A stretch of DNA of 64,000 bases from Puccinellia tenuiflora (lineage: Eukaryota; Streptophyta; Magnoliopsida; Poales; Poaceae). The translations under genes were made by a program, and so were the position numbers. The notes under the pieces were generated by a model that worked only from the letters and a program-made list of their open reading frames with translations, did no database searches and was not told where the DNA came from. The stretch is taken from positions 2,013,172 to 2,077,171 of the forward strand of contig QRDG01000140.1 of NCBI GenBank assembly GCA_012064385.1, written 5' to 3'. Below, piece by piece: positions 20,647 to 30,355 of this stretch (position 1 is the stretch's first letter; each line of letters opens with the position of its first letter).

Positions 20647-23600
20647 TGTAGCGCCCTGACCCCAGAGTTATACAGTGAAACGTTGTGCAACCGGTCATGC
20701 TACACAATCAAGGGTTACTGGGGTTACCAATCCCAGGCCAAAACACATTGGCAGGCGTGCTCGGAATACATCATCGGCACACAACACCTCGATCATGCCA
20801 TAAGCTCCGACATCGCTTTCACGTATAACAAAGAGACCGAGACTGCGGAACAAGTGGCACATCACAGACTCTACGACACAAAGATATCATAGTTCAACTC
20901 ATATAATTGAGAAAGATAGCAAATGACACATCAGAGGTCACTGACCCATCATTACAACAAGCGGAAGCAAATTAAAGTTGTCTAAACAACAAGATCCCAA
21001 TTATGGCGTAAGAGGCCTACAGATAAATATCCCGTGCCAGCCTGTTCCATGACGTCCCAAGCTGCCACCTGGGAACCCCAGACTACTCGTCGAAGTCAAC
21101 GTAGAACCCACCTTCCAGTTCGGTGGCGTCCTCCTCTGAAACAAATAATAAATCAACAAAGCAAGGCTGAGTACGACGTACTCGCAAGAATTAGTAGGGC
21201 GATATAGGCCCGATGCTGACGGAGGCTGCAAAGCTATATAAGTGGTTGTTTTGCATAAAGCTGGTTTTGTTTCCTTCCGAAGACTAGGATTCATGGCATC
21301 GTCTAATCAGAAGGTTTTCATAAGGGGATAAGAGGGTAACACTTTTCTCTTCGGTTCACGGGGAACCTACTGTATTCAGCAACTCCACTTATCTCCACCA
21401 AGGCACTCCCTCGAATCTCCCTCGAGGAAATGAACCTTTTACCACACGTTGATTATGCAACCTTTAGCTGCCATTTGATTAAAGGTTCAGGTTATCTATG
21501 ATCTTATCGTCTATTCCCAAGTTGTCCATAACCGCGGACACGACTTTTCGAAAAGATTAAACCTTGCAGGGGTGTACTGTTTTTACCATTGGTACCGTCC
21601 GACCCCTTGCCTGATCATTTAGCTCTCTTCCGGGGAAAGCCGGCAGGACAGGCGCGGTTAAACCTTTACAAAGCATGAGACTATCCAAGGGTCATCGTGA
21701 CGACAGGACAAGTTCAGCGCCTATTTCAACACCCTGCCCCATCGCCACTCCTATCACCTCCATCATCATCATCGTCACCATCATCATCACCGGCCACACA
21801 CTCGCAAATGGAAAGCGCAAACTAGAGGACCCTTGGTTACGCCCGCACTAATTATTCGGTTAGTAAGGAGCCCATACTCCCACCTTTGGAAGCACGCTAG
21901 TCTTGGTTCAAGAGGTAAAGAACTCGCACCTAGGGGCCAGAACGAGACAAAACACCATCCCCGATGGCAACTCATCCCAGCCTTCTTAGCAATTAATTCT
22001 CAACACAAGTATCCACCACTGTCCGAACATTCCATTCAATTCACAATTATGGAATAATCAACGGACAACTCAAACATTCGACTAAGCATGGCTAAGCATA
22101 TCTAAGCATAAATACAACAGATATGAAATATCTCAGGCCAACACATCAACCTATGGTTCATAGGTGGGGAAACAGATAATGGTTCAGGGAACATGCAATT
22201 GATAGGATATTATATACACTGACCAAAACTTGTCACCAGAATCGAATGCAATCTTTGGTGGATAAAATACTTGGGTAATATGAGATATGCCAAGAAGGTT
22301 AGGTTAGCTCTTGCCTTGCTGGTAGTACTGGTCGCGCTGGTTGTCAAGGTATTGTGGTGGAACCTCGACTCCAGAATCTACCGAAACACAAACAAGACAA
22401 GAAAGAAATAAATAACACGAATACAAGGTGCAATGCACAATCATGATGACATGGACATATTATGCATTGAAAAGGTATTGGGCATGTCCCACAAGTTAAA
22501 TGGAACCCCTAAATTAAATATCACAATTAACGGGTTAAATCTCCATCTTTAACTTAGTGATTTGTGTTATTTATCAAAACGTCCAGTACTAAAATATGGG
22601 TACTAAATGCATGAAAATGACATTATTAGATAGGTATTAACCCACTGATCATTTTGGTACCTTGTTTGCATTTTTCCGATTAACGGTGAAGAAATGGTGA
22701 TTTAAACGGTTATGCGATTTAAATCATTTTAACCAATTCGAAAATAACATCAAAGGAGAATTTATTTGCATGCTGTGATATTAACATAGGTAGATAGCAT
22801 TTGCTTTGCTGGTCATTTTGGTATATCATTTGCAATTTTTGAAGTAATATTCACCAAGTTATGATATTCCCAATAAATGATTTAAATCTGCCATTTTAGT
22901 AATTTTTGGGTAAACAGCACTAAATTTAATTATCCAACTCTCTCAAAGGGCATAAAGTGATAGTTCATTGTCCACTGATTATTTTGAGCTATTGAACACA
23001 ATTTTGGACAAGTAGAACTCAAGTTATGGAATTAACAAATTCAACATTATTTCTGCCATTTTAGTATTCAGCAATTAAAGGCAATTTATTTTGACAAATT
23101 AAATTAACCAATGGTACTAACAGATAGACATTTTATTGCTGAGCATTTTGACATATTATTTGCAATTTTTGGACAAGTAGTTTAAAAGTTATGCCATTTC
23201 AAAGTTCATATTAATTTTCTGCCATTTATTTGATTTTTCAGAAAATGGGGCCGAACGATTTGTACCCGGGCCGTGCTAGCCCGTGAGACGGACGTGTGGG
23301 GCAGCAGCCACGCTGGCACGCCACGTCGGCCAGCGGCCCACTGCCAGGTTTGACCGACGCGGGGAGGCCACGACCGGCGCGGCGCGACGGCGGCCGGCGG
23401 CAAGCCGTGCACGCACTCGTCGATCTACGGCGATCCAGAACTAACGAAGGGCACGGTTGGGATCCACACACGGAGGCGAGCTAGGTGGCGGTGGTAGTGA
23501 CCAAATGGTCGCCGGGAATGACGCCGGCGATGACGGATGGCGGACGCACGGTTCGGTCGACGGCAAGACGGCGACTCAGAGGGGGAGAGAGAGGAAGGAG

Positions 23601-24526
23601 ATGTCCAGAAGGACCGTGTGCTCACCCTAAGCTCGCGTGTGTGCTCGTCGGTGAAGAGGGAGGGCTGCAACGGCGGCGATTGAGCTCGGCGGCCGTCGGT
23701 CGGAGGCGGAGGAGATGAGATGCACGCGTCGATCCCCGGGTTCCCGAGCTCCATTGAATGGAGGAGGAGGAAGAAGAGGACGAGGCGGTTCTCTTGCCCC
23801 AGCCCGATCTGCTCCAGGAGGTCGGCAACGTTGGCAGCGAGCGGAGGCGGCTCGGTCAGTCGGCGGCCATGGCGCGGTCGCGTCTAGGGTTTCTGCAGGT
23901 GGGGGAAAAAGGAGGGGAGGAGGAGCATGCGGTCGTGGGAGGCCTCTTTGGCCTCCAAGGGGGGCCATGGACGCAAGGGGGCCGCACGGGAGGCCGTGGT
24001 GGGGCGGCCATGGCGCCAGGGTTCTCCCTGTCGCCACAGTGACGATGCTGACAGGGGGGACCCACTATCAGGGTTTTCCCCTTTTTCCAAATTCTTTAAT
24101 TCCAGCAACTTTAGACATTTAATTGAGGTCCTTAAACAGTTTGGAAAATTCTGGAAAAATTCACAGAGCCCTTATATATTATTGGGAACCTGTGATACAA
24201 ATTGCAGCCCATTTGGACAACATTTTATGTGGTAACATTTCAGAATTTGCCCTCTTGCATTTTAGGGTTTTATCCAAATATTTGAATTTGCAATTGCATT
24301 AATATTTGCCACAAACATATTTGTTATTAGTTAGAACTTCCTGGACAAATATGTTTAGTTGCTTTGCAATTTTGTTCACCACTCACATCATCACCTTTGG
24401 TTTCTCAATTGTTGCTCCCTTATTATTTCATGTGAAGCAATTTGAGTAAATATGCCATGATGCAAATGAGATGCAAAAGTGAAAATTTTACTCATATTTT
24501 CAGGGTCCAAAAGTGGGGCTGTTACA
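20647..24526 (-). repeat. 3' LTR of Tekay-type element
   Basis: In element orientation it begins TGTAACAGCCCC and ends GGCGCTACA. It lies beyond the polypurine tract, so it is the 3' LTR. It contains a trinucleotide-rich CATCATCATC stretch (about 21750-21790) and a GC-rich block (23245-24060) whose many ORFs recur in the other LTR and are not genes. Confidence 0.93.
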
Positions 24527-24540
24527 ACTCTATCCCCCTT
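24527..24540 (-). other. Polypurine tract of Tekay-type element
   Basis: Minus strand AAGGGGGATAGAGT, directly before the TG of the 3' LTR and 22 bases after the gag-pol stop codon. Confidence 0.9.
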
Positions 24541-24562
24541 ACAGGAATCTCGTCCCGAGATT

Positions 24563-27500
24563 CTAGGCTGGAGTGAAGAAGGCGGGGTATTCCTGACGAA
24601 GGCTAGTTTCACGTTCCCAGGTTGCTTCGTCTTCAGAATGGTTAGACCACTGGATTTTGAGGAACTTGATGGATTTATTGCGAGTTTTCCTTTCCGCCTC
24701 ATCCAAGATGCGGACAGGATGCTCACGGTAAGTCAAATCTTCCTGAATATCCAACTCTTCATGATTGACCCCACGAATAGGATCTTTAAAGCAACGACGG
24801 AGTTGAGAGACGTGGAACACATCATGCACATCCGGGAAATTCTCTGGGAGCTCGAGTTGATAGGAGAGATCACCTCGCTTACCCAAGACAGTGAAAGGAC
24901 CAACAAAACGAGGTGCCAATTTTCCCTTGATTCCGAAACGACGAACGCCTCGGAGGGGAGAGACTCGAAGATAGGCTTTGTCACCAATTTCATAGTGAAC
25001 CTCCTGATGATGCTTATCATAGTAGCTCTTCTGCCTGGACTGGGCAATCTTGAGATTTGCTCGAATGACACGGACCTTTTCTTCTGCCTCATTGATCACA
25101 TCAGGACCGAAGAGTGACCTCTCTCCGGTTTCAGACCAATTGAGAGGTGTTCGGCATTTTCTCCCATAAAGGACTTCAAAGGGAGCCATTTGCAAACTGG
25201 CTTGATAGCTATTGTTGTACGAGAACTCGGTGAGTGGAAGATATTTTTCCCAACCCTTGCCGAAGGATATAACACAAGCCCGAAGCATATCCTCAAGAAC
25301 TTGGTTCACCCTTTCAGTTTGGCCATCGGTTTGAGGGTGGTAGGCGGTGCTGAAGTTGAGGCGGGTTCCCAGAGCCTCTTGGAAGCTTTGCCAGAATTTG
25401 GACACAAACAGACTACCTCGGTCTGAGATAATCCTCAGTGGAACCCCATGCAAAGGAACAATACGGGCCATATACAAGTCAGCCAGTTGGCCTGCTCGAA
25501 TATCATCACGGACCGGAAGGAAGTGGGCGACTTTTGACAATCGGTCGATGATGACCCAGATAGCATTATTTCCCTTCTGAGACCTTGGGAATCCGGTAAT
25601 GAAGTCCATACCAACTTCATCCCATTTCCATTCGGGAATGGCTATGGGGCGGAGAGTACCAGCTGGCCTTTGATGTTCAGCCTTAACTCGGCGACAGACG
25701 TCGCATTCTGCAACATACTCGGTGATCTCGCGCTTCATGCAAGACCACCAGAATTGAGGGCGAAGATCTTGGTACATTTTGGTGCTACCCGGATGAATAG
25801 AAATGGGTGACTCGTGAGCTTCGGAGAGGATCAACTCTTTTGTGTTCCCACTCTTGGGCACCACCAGACGGTTACCGAAGTAGACGACACCATTGTCATC
25901 AATCGAGAAACATTTGGCTTTCCCATTGGCTATCTTCTCCTTGATCTCGAGGATTTCAGCATCATTTTGCTGGGCAGCCTTGATATCATCCTCCAGGGTG
26001 GACTTAATCTCTAAATTGGCCAAATATCCGGAGGGAACAATCTCCAGATTCAATCGTGCGAATTCTTCATGAAGAGCGGGCTGAGCTCGCTCAACCATTA
26101 GGGTATTGCAATAAGACTTGCGGCTCAGGGCATCGGCCACGACGTTTGCCTTGCCAGGCTGATAGTTGAGGGTCACATCATAGTCCTTGATTAACTCCAA
26201 CCATCTTCTCTGTCGGAGGTTCAGATCCGGTTGAGTGAAAAGGTACTTCAGACTCTGATGGTCAGAAAAGATCTCGCAACGGTTACCCAACAAGTAGGGC
26301 CTCCATTGCTTCAGAGCATGAACCACAGCAGCAAGCTCTAGATCATGGGTAGGATAGTTTTGCTCATGTGGTTTGAGTTGACGGGAAGCATATGCGACAA
26401 CATGCCCTTCTTGCATCAATACACAACCCAGGCCTTGGAGGGATGCATCACAATAGACGACAAAGTCTTTGTCGGTGTCTGGAAGGACAAGTACAGGAGT
26501 GGTGGTGAGTTTGACTTTTAGGGTTTGGAAGCTCTCTTCAGCCTTGTTCGTCCAGACAAACTTCTTGTCTTTCTTGAGAAGGTCGGTCAAAGCTTTGGCT
26601 ATCTTGGAGAAACCTTCGATGAATCGGCGGTAGTAACCCGCTAACCCAAGGAAGCTGCGGATGTCTTTGACAGATTTTGGGGTAGGCCAATCCAGAATCG
26701 ACTGAATCTTGTCAGGTATAACGGACACTCCGTAAGCTGACACCACATGACCTAGGAAGACGAGTTCCTTTAGCCAGAACTCACACTTTGAGAACTTAGC
26801 ATAGAGGCGATGTTCGCGGAGCTTGGTCAGAACTAGGCGAAGATGTTCATCATGCTCTTCGTCTGTTTTGGAATAGATGAGGATATCATCAATGTAGATG
26901 ATGACGAACTTGTCAAGATACTCGTGGAAGATCGAGTTCATTAGCCTCATGAAGGTAGCTGGAGCATTGGTGAGACCAAATGACATGACGGTATACTCAT
27001 ACAACCCATAACGGGTAGTGAATGCCGTTTTAGGAATATCCTCCTTCCTGATTTTGATCTGATGGTAGCCTGACCGCAGATCCATCTTGGAGAACACAGT
27101 TGCACCCGCTAACTGATCGAAGAGATCATTCATTCGAGGGATAGGATACTTGTTTTTGATGGTTACCGCATTCAAAGGGCGGTAATCAACAACCAGACGA
27201 GGAACATTGGTATCCCTTTTCTTGACAAAGATGACGGGGCAACCCCAGGGGGAACTACTAGGCCGAATGAATTCCTTTTCCAACAGTTCATCTAGTTGCT
27301 TCTTCAGCTCAGTCAACTCTTCTGTCGGCATTCGGTACGGCCTCTTGGAAATCGGGGCAGTCCCGGGAACCAGTTCAATAACAAACTCCACAGTTCGATC
27401 TGGCGGCATGCCAGGCAATTCTTCAGGAAAGACGTCGGGAAAGTCACACACCACACCGATCTCATGCATTTCAGGCGGGTTGATACCTTCCATAAGATAG

Positions 27501-28978
27501 AGACTGATCTCCGGAGAGAGAGGAGCGGTAGCGGTTGGATTTTTGGAATACGGGGACCAGTACGTCACGGGCCCGTCGGTTGGGTGGATCACGACGACAG
27601 ACTTGTCAGCGCAGTTCAAGTTAGCCTTATATTTGACCAGCCAGTCCATACCCAGAATGACGTCTATACCAACTGACTTCAGGGCTATCAACTGGAACGG
27701 GAAGGACCAATAGCCTAAGCAAATTCGGACCTCCGGGGTAATCCAGTCAGTTAGCCAACTAGAGCCCGGTGTTTTAACCTTTAAAGGGGAGTTCATGTTC
27801 AAGAACTCTATTTGGTGGCTAACTGCGAAAGCTATGGATATGAATGAATGCGATGCTCCAGAATCAAACAAGACGGTAGCTGGATATCCATTGAGGTAGA
27901 GCTCACCCATGAGAACACCGGGGTCCTCTTCAGCGGCTTCAGCAGAGACGTGGTTCAGACGACCACGGCTAACAGTCGCAGCCTTGGCAGCGGGTGTGGA
28001 AGGTGCTGGTGCAGGTGTAGAGCCTCTGGCCTTCTGAGGACACTCACTGGAGTAGTGACCTGGCTGACCACAGGCGTAGCAAGTGAGCCCTGGCGGTGCA
28101 GGCGGACAAGGACGGAACCCACTTCCAGCCGCACCCACAGTCGATGTAGCTGGGCGAGGCGGAGGTGGCTTGTGTCCTGTAGGCTTGGGCACGAAAGGAG
28201 CACGGGGCACCGAGCTGAACGGCACGAATACCCTGCGCTTCTTGGCTTCGGAGGATGAGGAGCCCTGGTTGTCCACTGGAGCTGACTTCCTGGAAGACTC
28301 TAGCTCCTTCCTGCCTTGCTCCAGAGTGAGAGCCTGGTTGTACAGCTCCTGGAAGGACGGGAACTTGAAGGGCAACAGCTCATAACGAAGCTGCGGATTC
28401 AGCCCCTTGCGGAACAGGTATTGCCGGTCCTCATCATTGGTCACATCTCGAGGGGCGTAGCGAGACAGGTGATTGAACTCCCGCCCATAAGCTTGGAGAT
28501 CCATCCGTCCCTGGCTCAGATTCAGGAACTCCCTTCTCTTCAATTCCATGACGGGCTTGGGGATGTAGGCCGCACGGAAGGCAGTGCGGAATTCCTCCCA
28601 GGTGAACACATGACCAGCAGCAGTCATTGCCACATGGCTTTCCCACCAAGAGCCAGTGGCTCCCATCAGAAGGTAGGTTGCAAAATTCACTTGTTCTGCA
28701 GCCGGAACATGTAGCGCGGTAAACTTGCGCTCCAGGGCACGCAGCCAATCATCAGCATCCAACGGCTCCTTGGCATAGGCGAAGGTGGGAGGCTGGGACT
28801 TCAGGAAGTCGTTGAGATTGTTACATTCAGTATTTCTCCGAGCCCCTTGCTGCACTAACTGTGCGAGAAGATTCTCATTGCGCAGACGGCCCTCTTCGAT
28901 GATCATCAGTACCTCCGCCATAGAGGGTGGCGGCGGTAGCTCAGTGTTGCTTTGCTCACCGCGACGGGTAGGAGCCAT
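24563..28978 (-). CDS. gag-pol: Gag-pol polyprotein, Tekay-type chromovirus
   Basis: One uninterrupted frame. I chose the ATG at 28978 (MAPTRRGEQ), a usual gag start; the frame is open to an earlier Met at 29062 (28 residues more). Numbered from that Met: gag domain about 100-250; zinc knuckle C328-x2-C331-x4-H336-x4-C341; aspartic protease FDSGAS 399-404; reverse transcriptase about 590-770 with YIDD 723-726; RNase H with D872, E909, D934 and D977; integrase HHCC finger H1083, H1090, C1120, C1123; catalytic D1153, D1214, E1250 (D-x60-D-x35-E); GPF motif near 1388; chromodomain-like C terminus about 1446-1495. Every catalytic residue checked is present. The proteins make capsid, process the polyprotein, copy RNA to DNA and integrate it; the chromodomain is thought to bias integration toward marked chromatin. 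Confidence 0.95.
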   Translation of the reverse strand: MAPTRRGEQSNTELPPPPSMAEVLMIIEEGRLRNENLLAQLVQQGARRNTECNNLNDFLKSQPPTFAYAKEPLDADDWLRALERKFTALHVPAAEQVNFATYLLMGATGSWWESHVAMTAAGHVFTWEEFRTAFRAAYIPKPVMELKRREFLNLSQGRMDLQAYGREFNHLSRYAPRDVTNDEDRQYLFRKGLNPQLRYELLPFKFPSFQELYNQALTLEQGRKELESSRKSAPVDNQGSSSSEAKKRRVFVPFSSVPRAPFVPKPTGHKPPPPRPATSTVGAAGSGFRPCPPAPPGLTCYACGQPGHYSSECPQKARGSTPAPAPSTPAAKAATVSRGRLNHVSAEAAEEDPGVLMGELYLNGYPATVLFDSGASHSFISIAFAVSHQIEFLNMNSPLKVKTPGSSWLTDWITPEVRICLGYWSFPFQLIALKSVGIDVILGMDWLVKYKANLNCADKSVVVIHPTDGPVTYWSPYSKNPTATAPLSPEISLYLMEGINPPEMHEIGVVCDFPDVFPEELPGMPPDRTVEFVIELVPGTAPISKRPYRMPTEELTELKKQLDELLEKEFIRPSSSPWGCPVIFVKKRDTNVPRLVVDYRPLNAVTIKNKYPIPRMNDLFDQLAGATVFSKMDLRSGYHQIKIRKEDIPKTAFTTRYGLYEYTVMSFGLTNAPATFMRLMNSIFHEYLDKFVIIYIDDILIYSKTDEEHDEHLRLVLTKLREHRLYAKFSKCEFWLKELVFLGHVVSAYGVSVIPDKIQSILDWPTPKSVKDIRSFLGLAGYYRRFIEGFSKIAKALTDLLKKDKKFVWTNKAEESFQTLKVKLTTTPVLVLPDTDKDFVVYCDASLQGLGCVLMQEGHVVAYASRQLKPHEQNYPTHDLELAAVVHALKQWRPYLLGNRCEIFSDHQSLKYLFTQPDLNLRQRRWLELIKDYDVTLNYQPGKANVVADALSRKSYCNTLMVERAQPALHEEFARLNLEIVPSGYLANLEIKSTLEDDIKAAQQNDAEILEIKEKIANGKAKCFSIDDNGVVYFGNRLVVPKSGNTKELILSEAHESPISIHPGSTKMYQDLRPQFWWSCMKREITEYVAECDVCRRVKAEHQRPAGTLRPIAIPEWKWDEVGMDFITGFPRSQKGNNAIWVIIDRLSKVAHFLPVRDDIRAGQLADLYMARIVPLHGVPLRIISDRGSLFVSKFWQSFQEALGTRLNFSTAYHPQTDGQTERVNQVLEDMLRACVISFGKGWEKYLPLTEFSYNNSYQASLQMAPFEVLYGRKCRTPLNWSETGERSLFGPDVINEAEEKVRVIRANLKIAQSRQKSYYDKHHQEVHYEIGDKAYLRVSPLRGVRRFGIKGKLAPRFVGPFTVLGKRGDLSYQLELPENFPDVHDVFHVSQLRRCFKDPIRGVNHEELDIQEDLTYREHPVRILDEAERKTRNKSIKFLKIQWSNHSEDEATWERETSLRQEYPAFFTPA

Positions 28979-29062
28979 TCTGGAGATATGAACAAGGACA
29001 CTGTTAGTATCCATCCCCGAATAAGCGAACACGGATGGCAACAATTTAGCAGAAGTGTTCAA

Positions 29063-29331
29063 GGAAGAACATGTATCATCGCATCAACATGGCAGGAAAA
29101 TAATTGAACTGATCAGACATTAGCCAGTCGGAATAAAACCCATTAAGTGATTTAAGTACAAGCTCACAAGCTTTTAGTACGCATTACACGAATGGGAGAA
29201 ACAGATGATACAAGTCATTAGGTTCCATACAGCAAATTTAACTCGAAGGGAAACCACTACAGCCAGTGGGTATCTTACACATCACGCAGGAAGGCAAGAT
29301 ACGATACAAGGTACCCGTGGATACCGGCCTC
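29063..29331 (-). other. Spacer between upstream ORF and gag
   Basis: About 270 bases with stops in all relevant frames and no feature I can name. Gag translation would need re-initiation, splicing or a separate transcript. Confidence 0.5.
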
Positions 29332-30084
29332 CTAGAAGTACTGAACGTATCCCGGGAGACGCACAGAGCGAGTGCGGAAACGGCGTGCACTTGCGGGCTG
29401 GTTGACATAAGGCGGCGTGTGGACGTCGCCACCGGCCTCTCGAGCAGGTCCACGCGGTGGAATGGTGCCACCCACACTCGGGCTGCTCATAAAGTTGGGC
29501 AGCTCCATTGGCATAGGTGAAAGGAGCTCCGGGGGAAGCACCCCGCCGTGGACGTATGGCTCCAAGGTCGCCAGCGTGTGACGGTGACTATCACGAGCGG
29601 CCACTGCGTAGAGGTACCACTGACGAGCACGAAGGTCCAACGCTCTCACCATCTCGATAAGAGCTCGGTGACTATGATCTGGCTCAGTTGATGGGTCCGA
29701 GTACTTGGCAACATAACACCCCTCCTGACCGTCATCAGCCGCGGGGAAGTGGTAGAAGTCGGAAATCGGGTTGGCTAAGTACTCATTGTATCCGCGGTAC
29801 ACTGAGAGACTGTTGAAAGCAGCCTCCTGGACAGCCTGCTCCACTGTCATTCCCACACCTGCGTGCTGGAACTGGACTTTATCTCCATCCTCGTTTAGGA
29901 CACGGACCTGACAGTAGAACTGGCCCTGCCCATACGGCATGTGCTCCTCATAAACAACATACTCAGGATACCACTGGCAACCCTGGCTGGCTAAGGCAGC
30001 AGCAAACAGGGCGGGGAACCCGCGGACACCCTCACAGTGAGTAAGACAGACAACAAGCCCCGTAGGCGGCATCTGTAACAACAA
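29332..30084 (-). CDS. ORF upstream of gag (orf0-like) with a dsRBM-like pattern
   Basis: A 250-codon frame lies between primer site and gag on the coding strand. The first Met (30084) is followed four codons later by a second, MPPTGLVVC, directly preceded by TTGTTGTTACAG, which looks like a splice acceptor; the real start could be either. Residues 36-96 show the order of a double-stranded-RNA-binding fold: EYVVYEEH strand, QFYCQVRVL strand, then HAGVGMTVEQAVQEAAFNSL resembling the G-x-G-x-(T/S)-x-x-x-A-x-x-x-AA-x-x-L third strand and helix; the lysines that usually open that helix are absent. Residues 136-175 look helical, and the tail is Pro/Ser/Arg-rich. From memory, rice RIRE3/RIRE8-type elements also carry an extra ORF before gag. 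Function unknown; RNA binding is inference. Confidence 0.6.
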   Translation of the reverse strand: MLLQMPPTGLVVCLTHCEGVRGFPALFAAALASQGCQWYPEYVVYEEHMPYGQGQFYCQVRVLNEDGDKVQFQHAGVGMTVEQAVQEAAFNSLSVYRGYNEYLANPISDFYHFPAADDGQEGCYVAKYSDPSTEPDHSHRALIEMVRALDLRARQWYLYAVAARDSHRHTLATLEPYVHGGVLPPELLSPMPMELPNFMSSPSVGGTIPPRGPAREAGGDVHTPPYVNQPASARRFRTRSVRLPGYVQYF

Positions 30085-30340
30085 CAGAACAATTCAACAG
30101 TTAGGATCAGAATTGAGACTCATGACTTAATCTAGACGGTAAGAACCCAACCCCGATGAACCTTAACTTCGACTTACTGCAAATCAAATAGAGGTAAGGT
30201 GACTCAGAGTTAGAGCGAGTTGGGTAAGGAGTAAAAAGAATCCTAAGAGGGTTTTCACAACTCATTTTCAGTTTATAAATAATTTTTACTACACTAGACT
30301 CAACTTCGACCAATAGAACGGGTTTCCTACAGGCAGTACT

Positions 30341-30352
30341 GCTCTGATACCA
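30341..30352 (-). other. Primer-binding site, initiator-Met tRNA type
   Basis: Minus strand TGGTATCAGAGC, three bases inside the 5' LTR boundary. It fixes the element's orientation. Confidence 0.92.
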
Positions 30353-30355
30353 ATT

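Noticed and set aside
23206..24122. Cluster of GC-rich ORFs on both strands (again at 32916-33945)
   Set aside because: Part of the Tekay LTR GC block; identical in the two LTRs, no protein motifs, both strands open through base composition.
24479..25117. Plus-strand ORF of 212 codons opposite gag-pol
   Set aside because: Antisense shadow of the integrase/chromodomain coding region; no independent signal.
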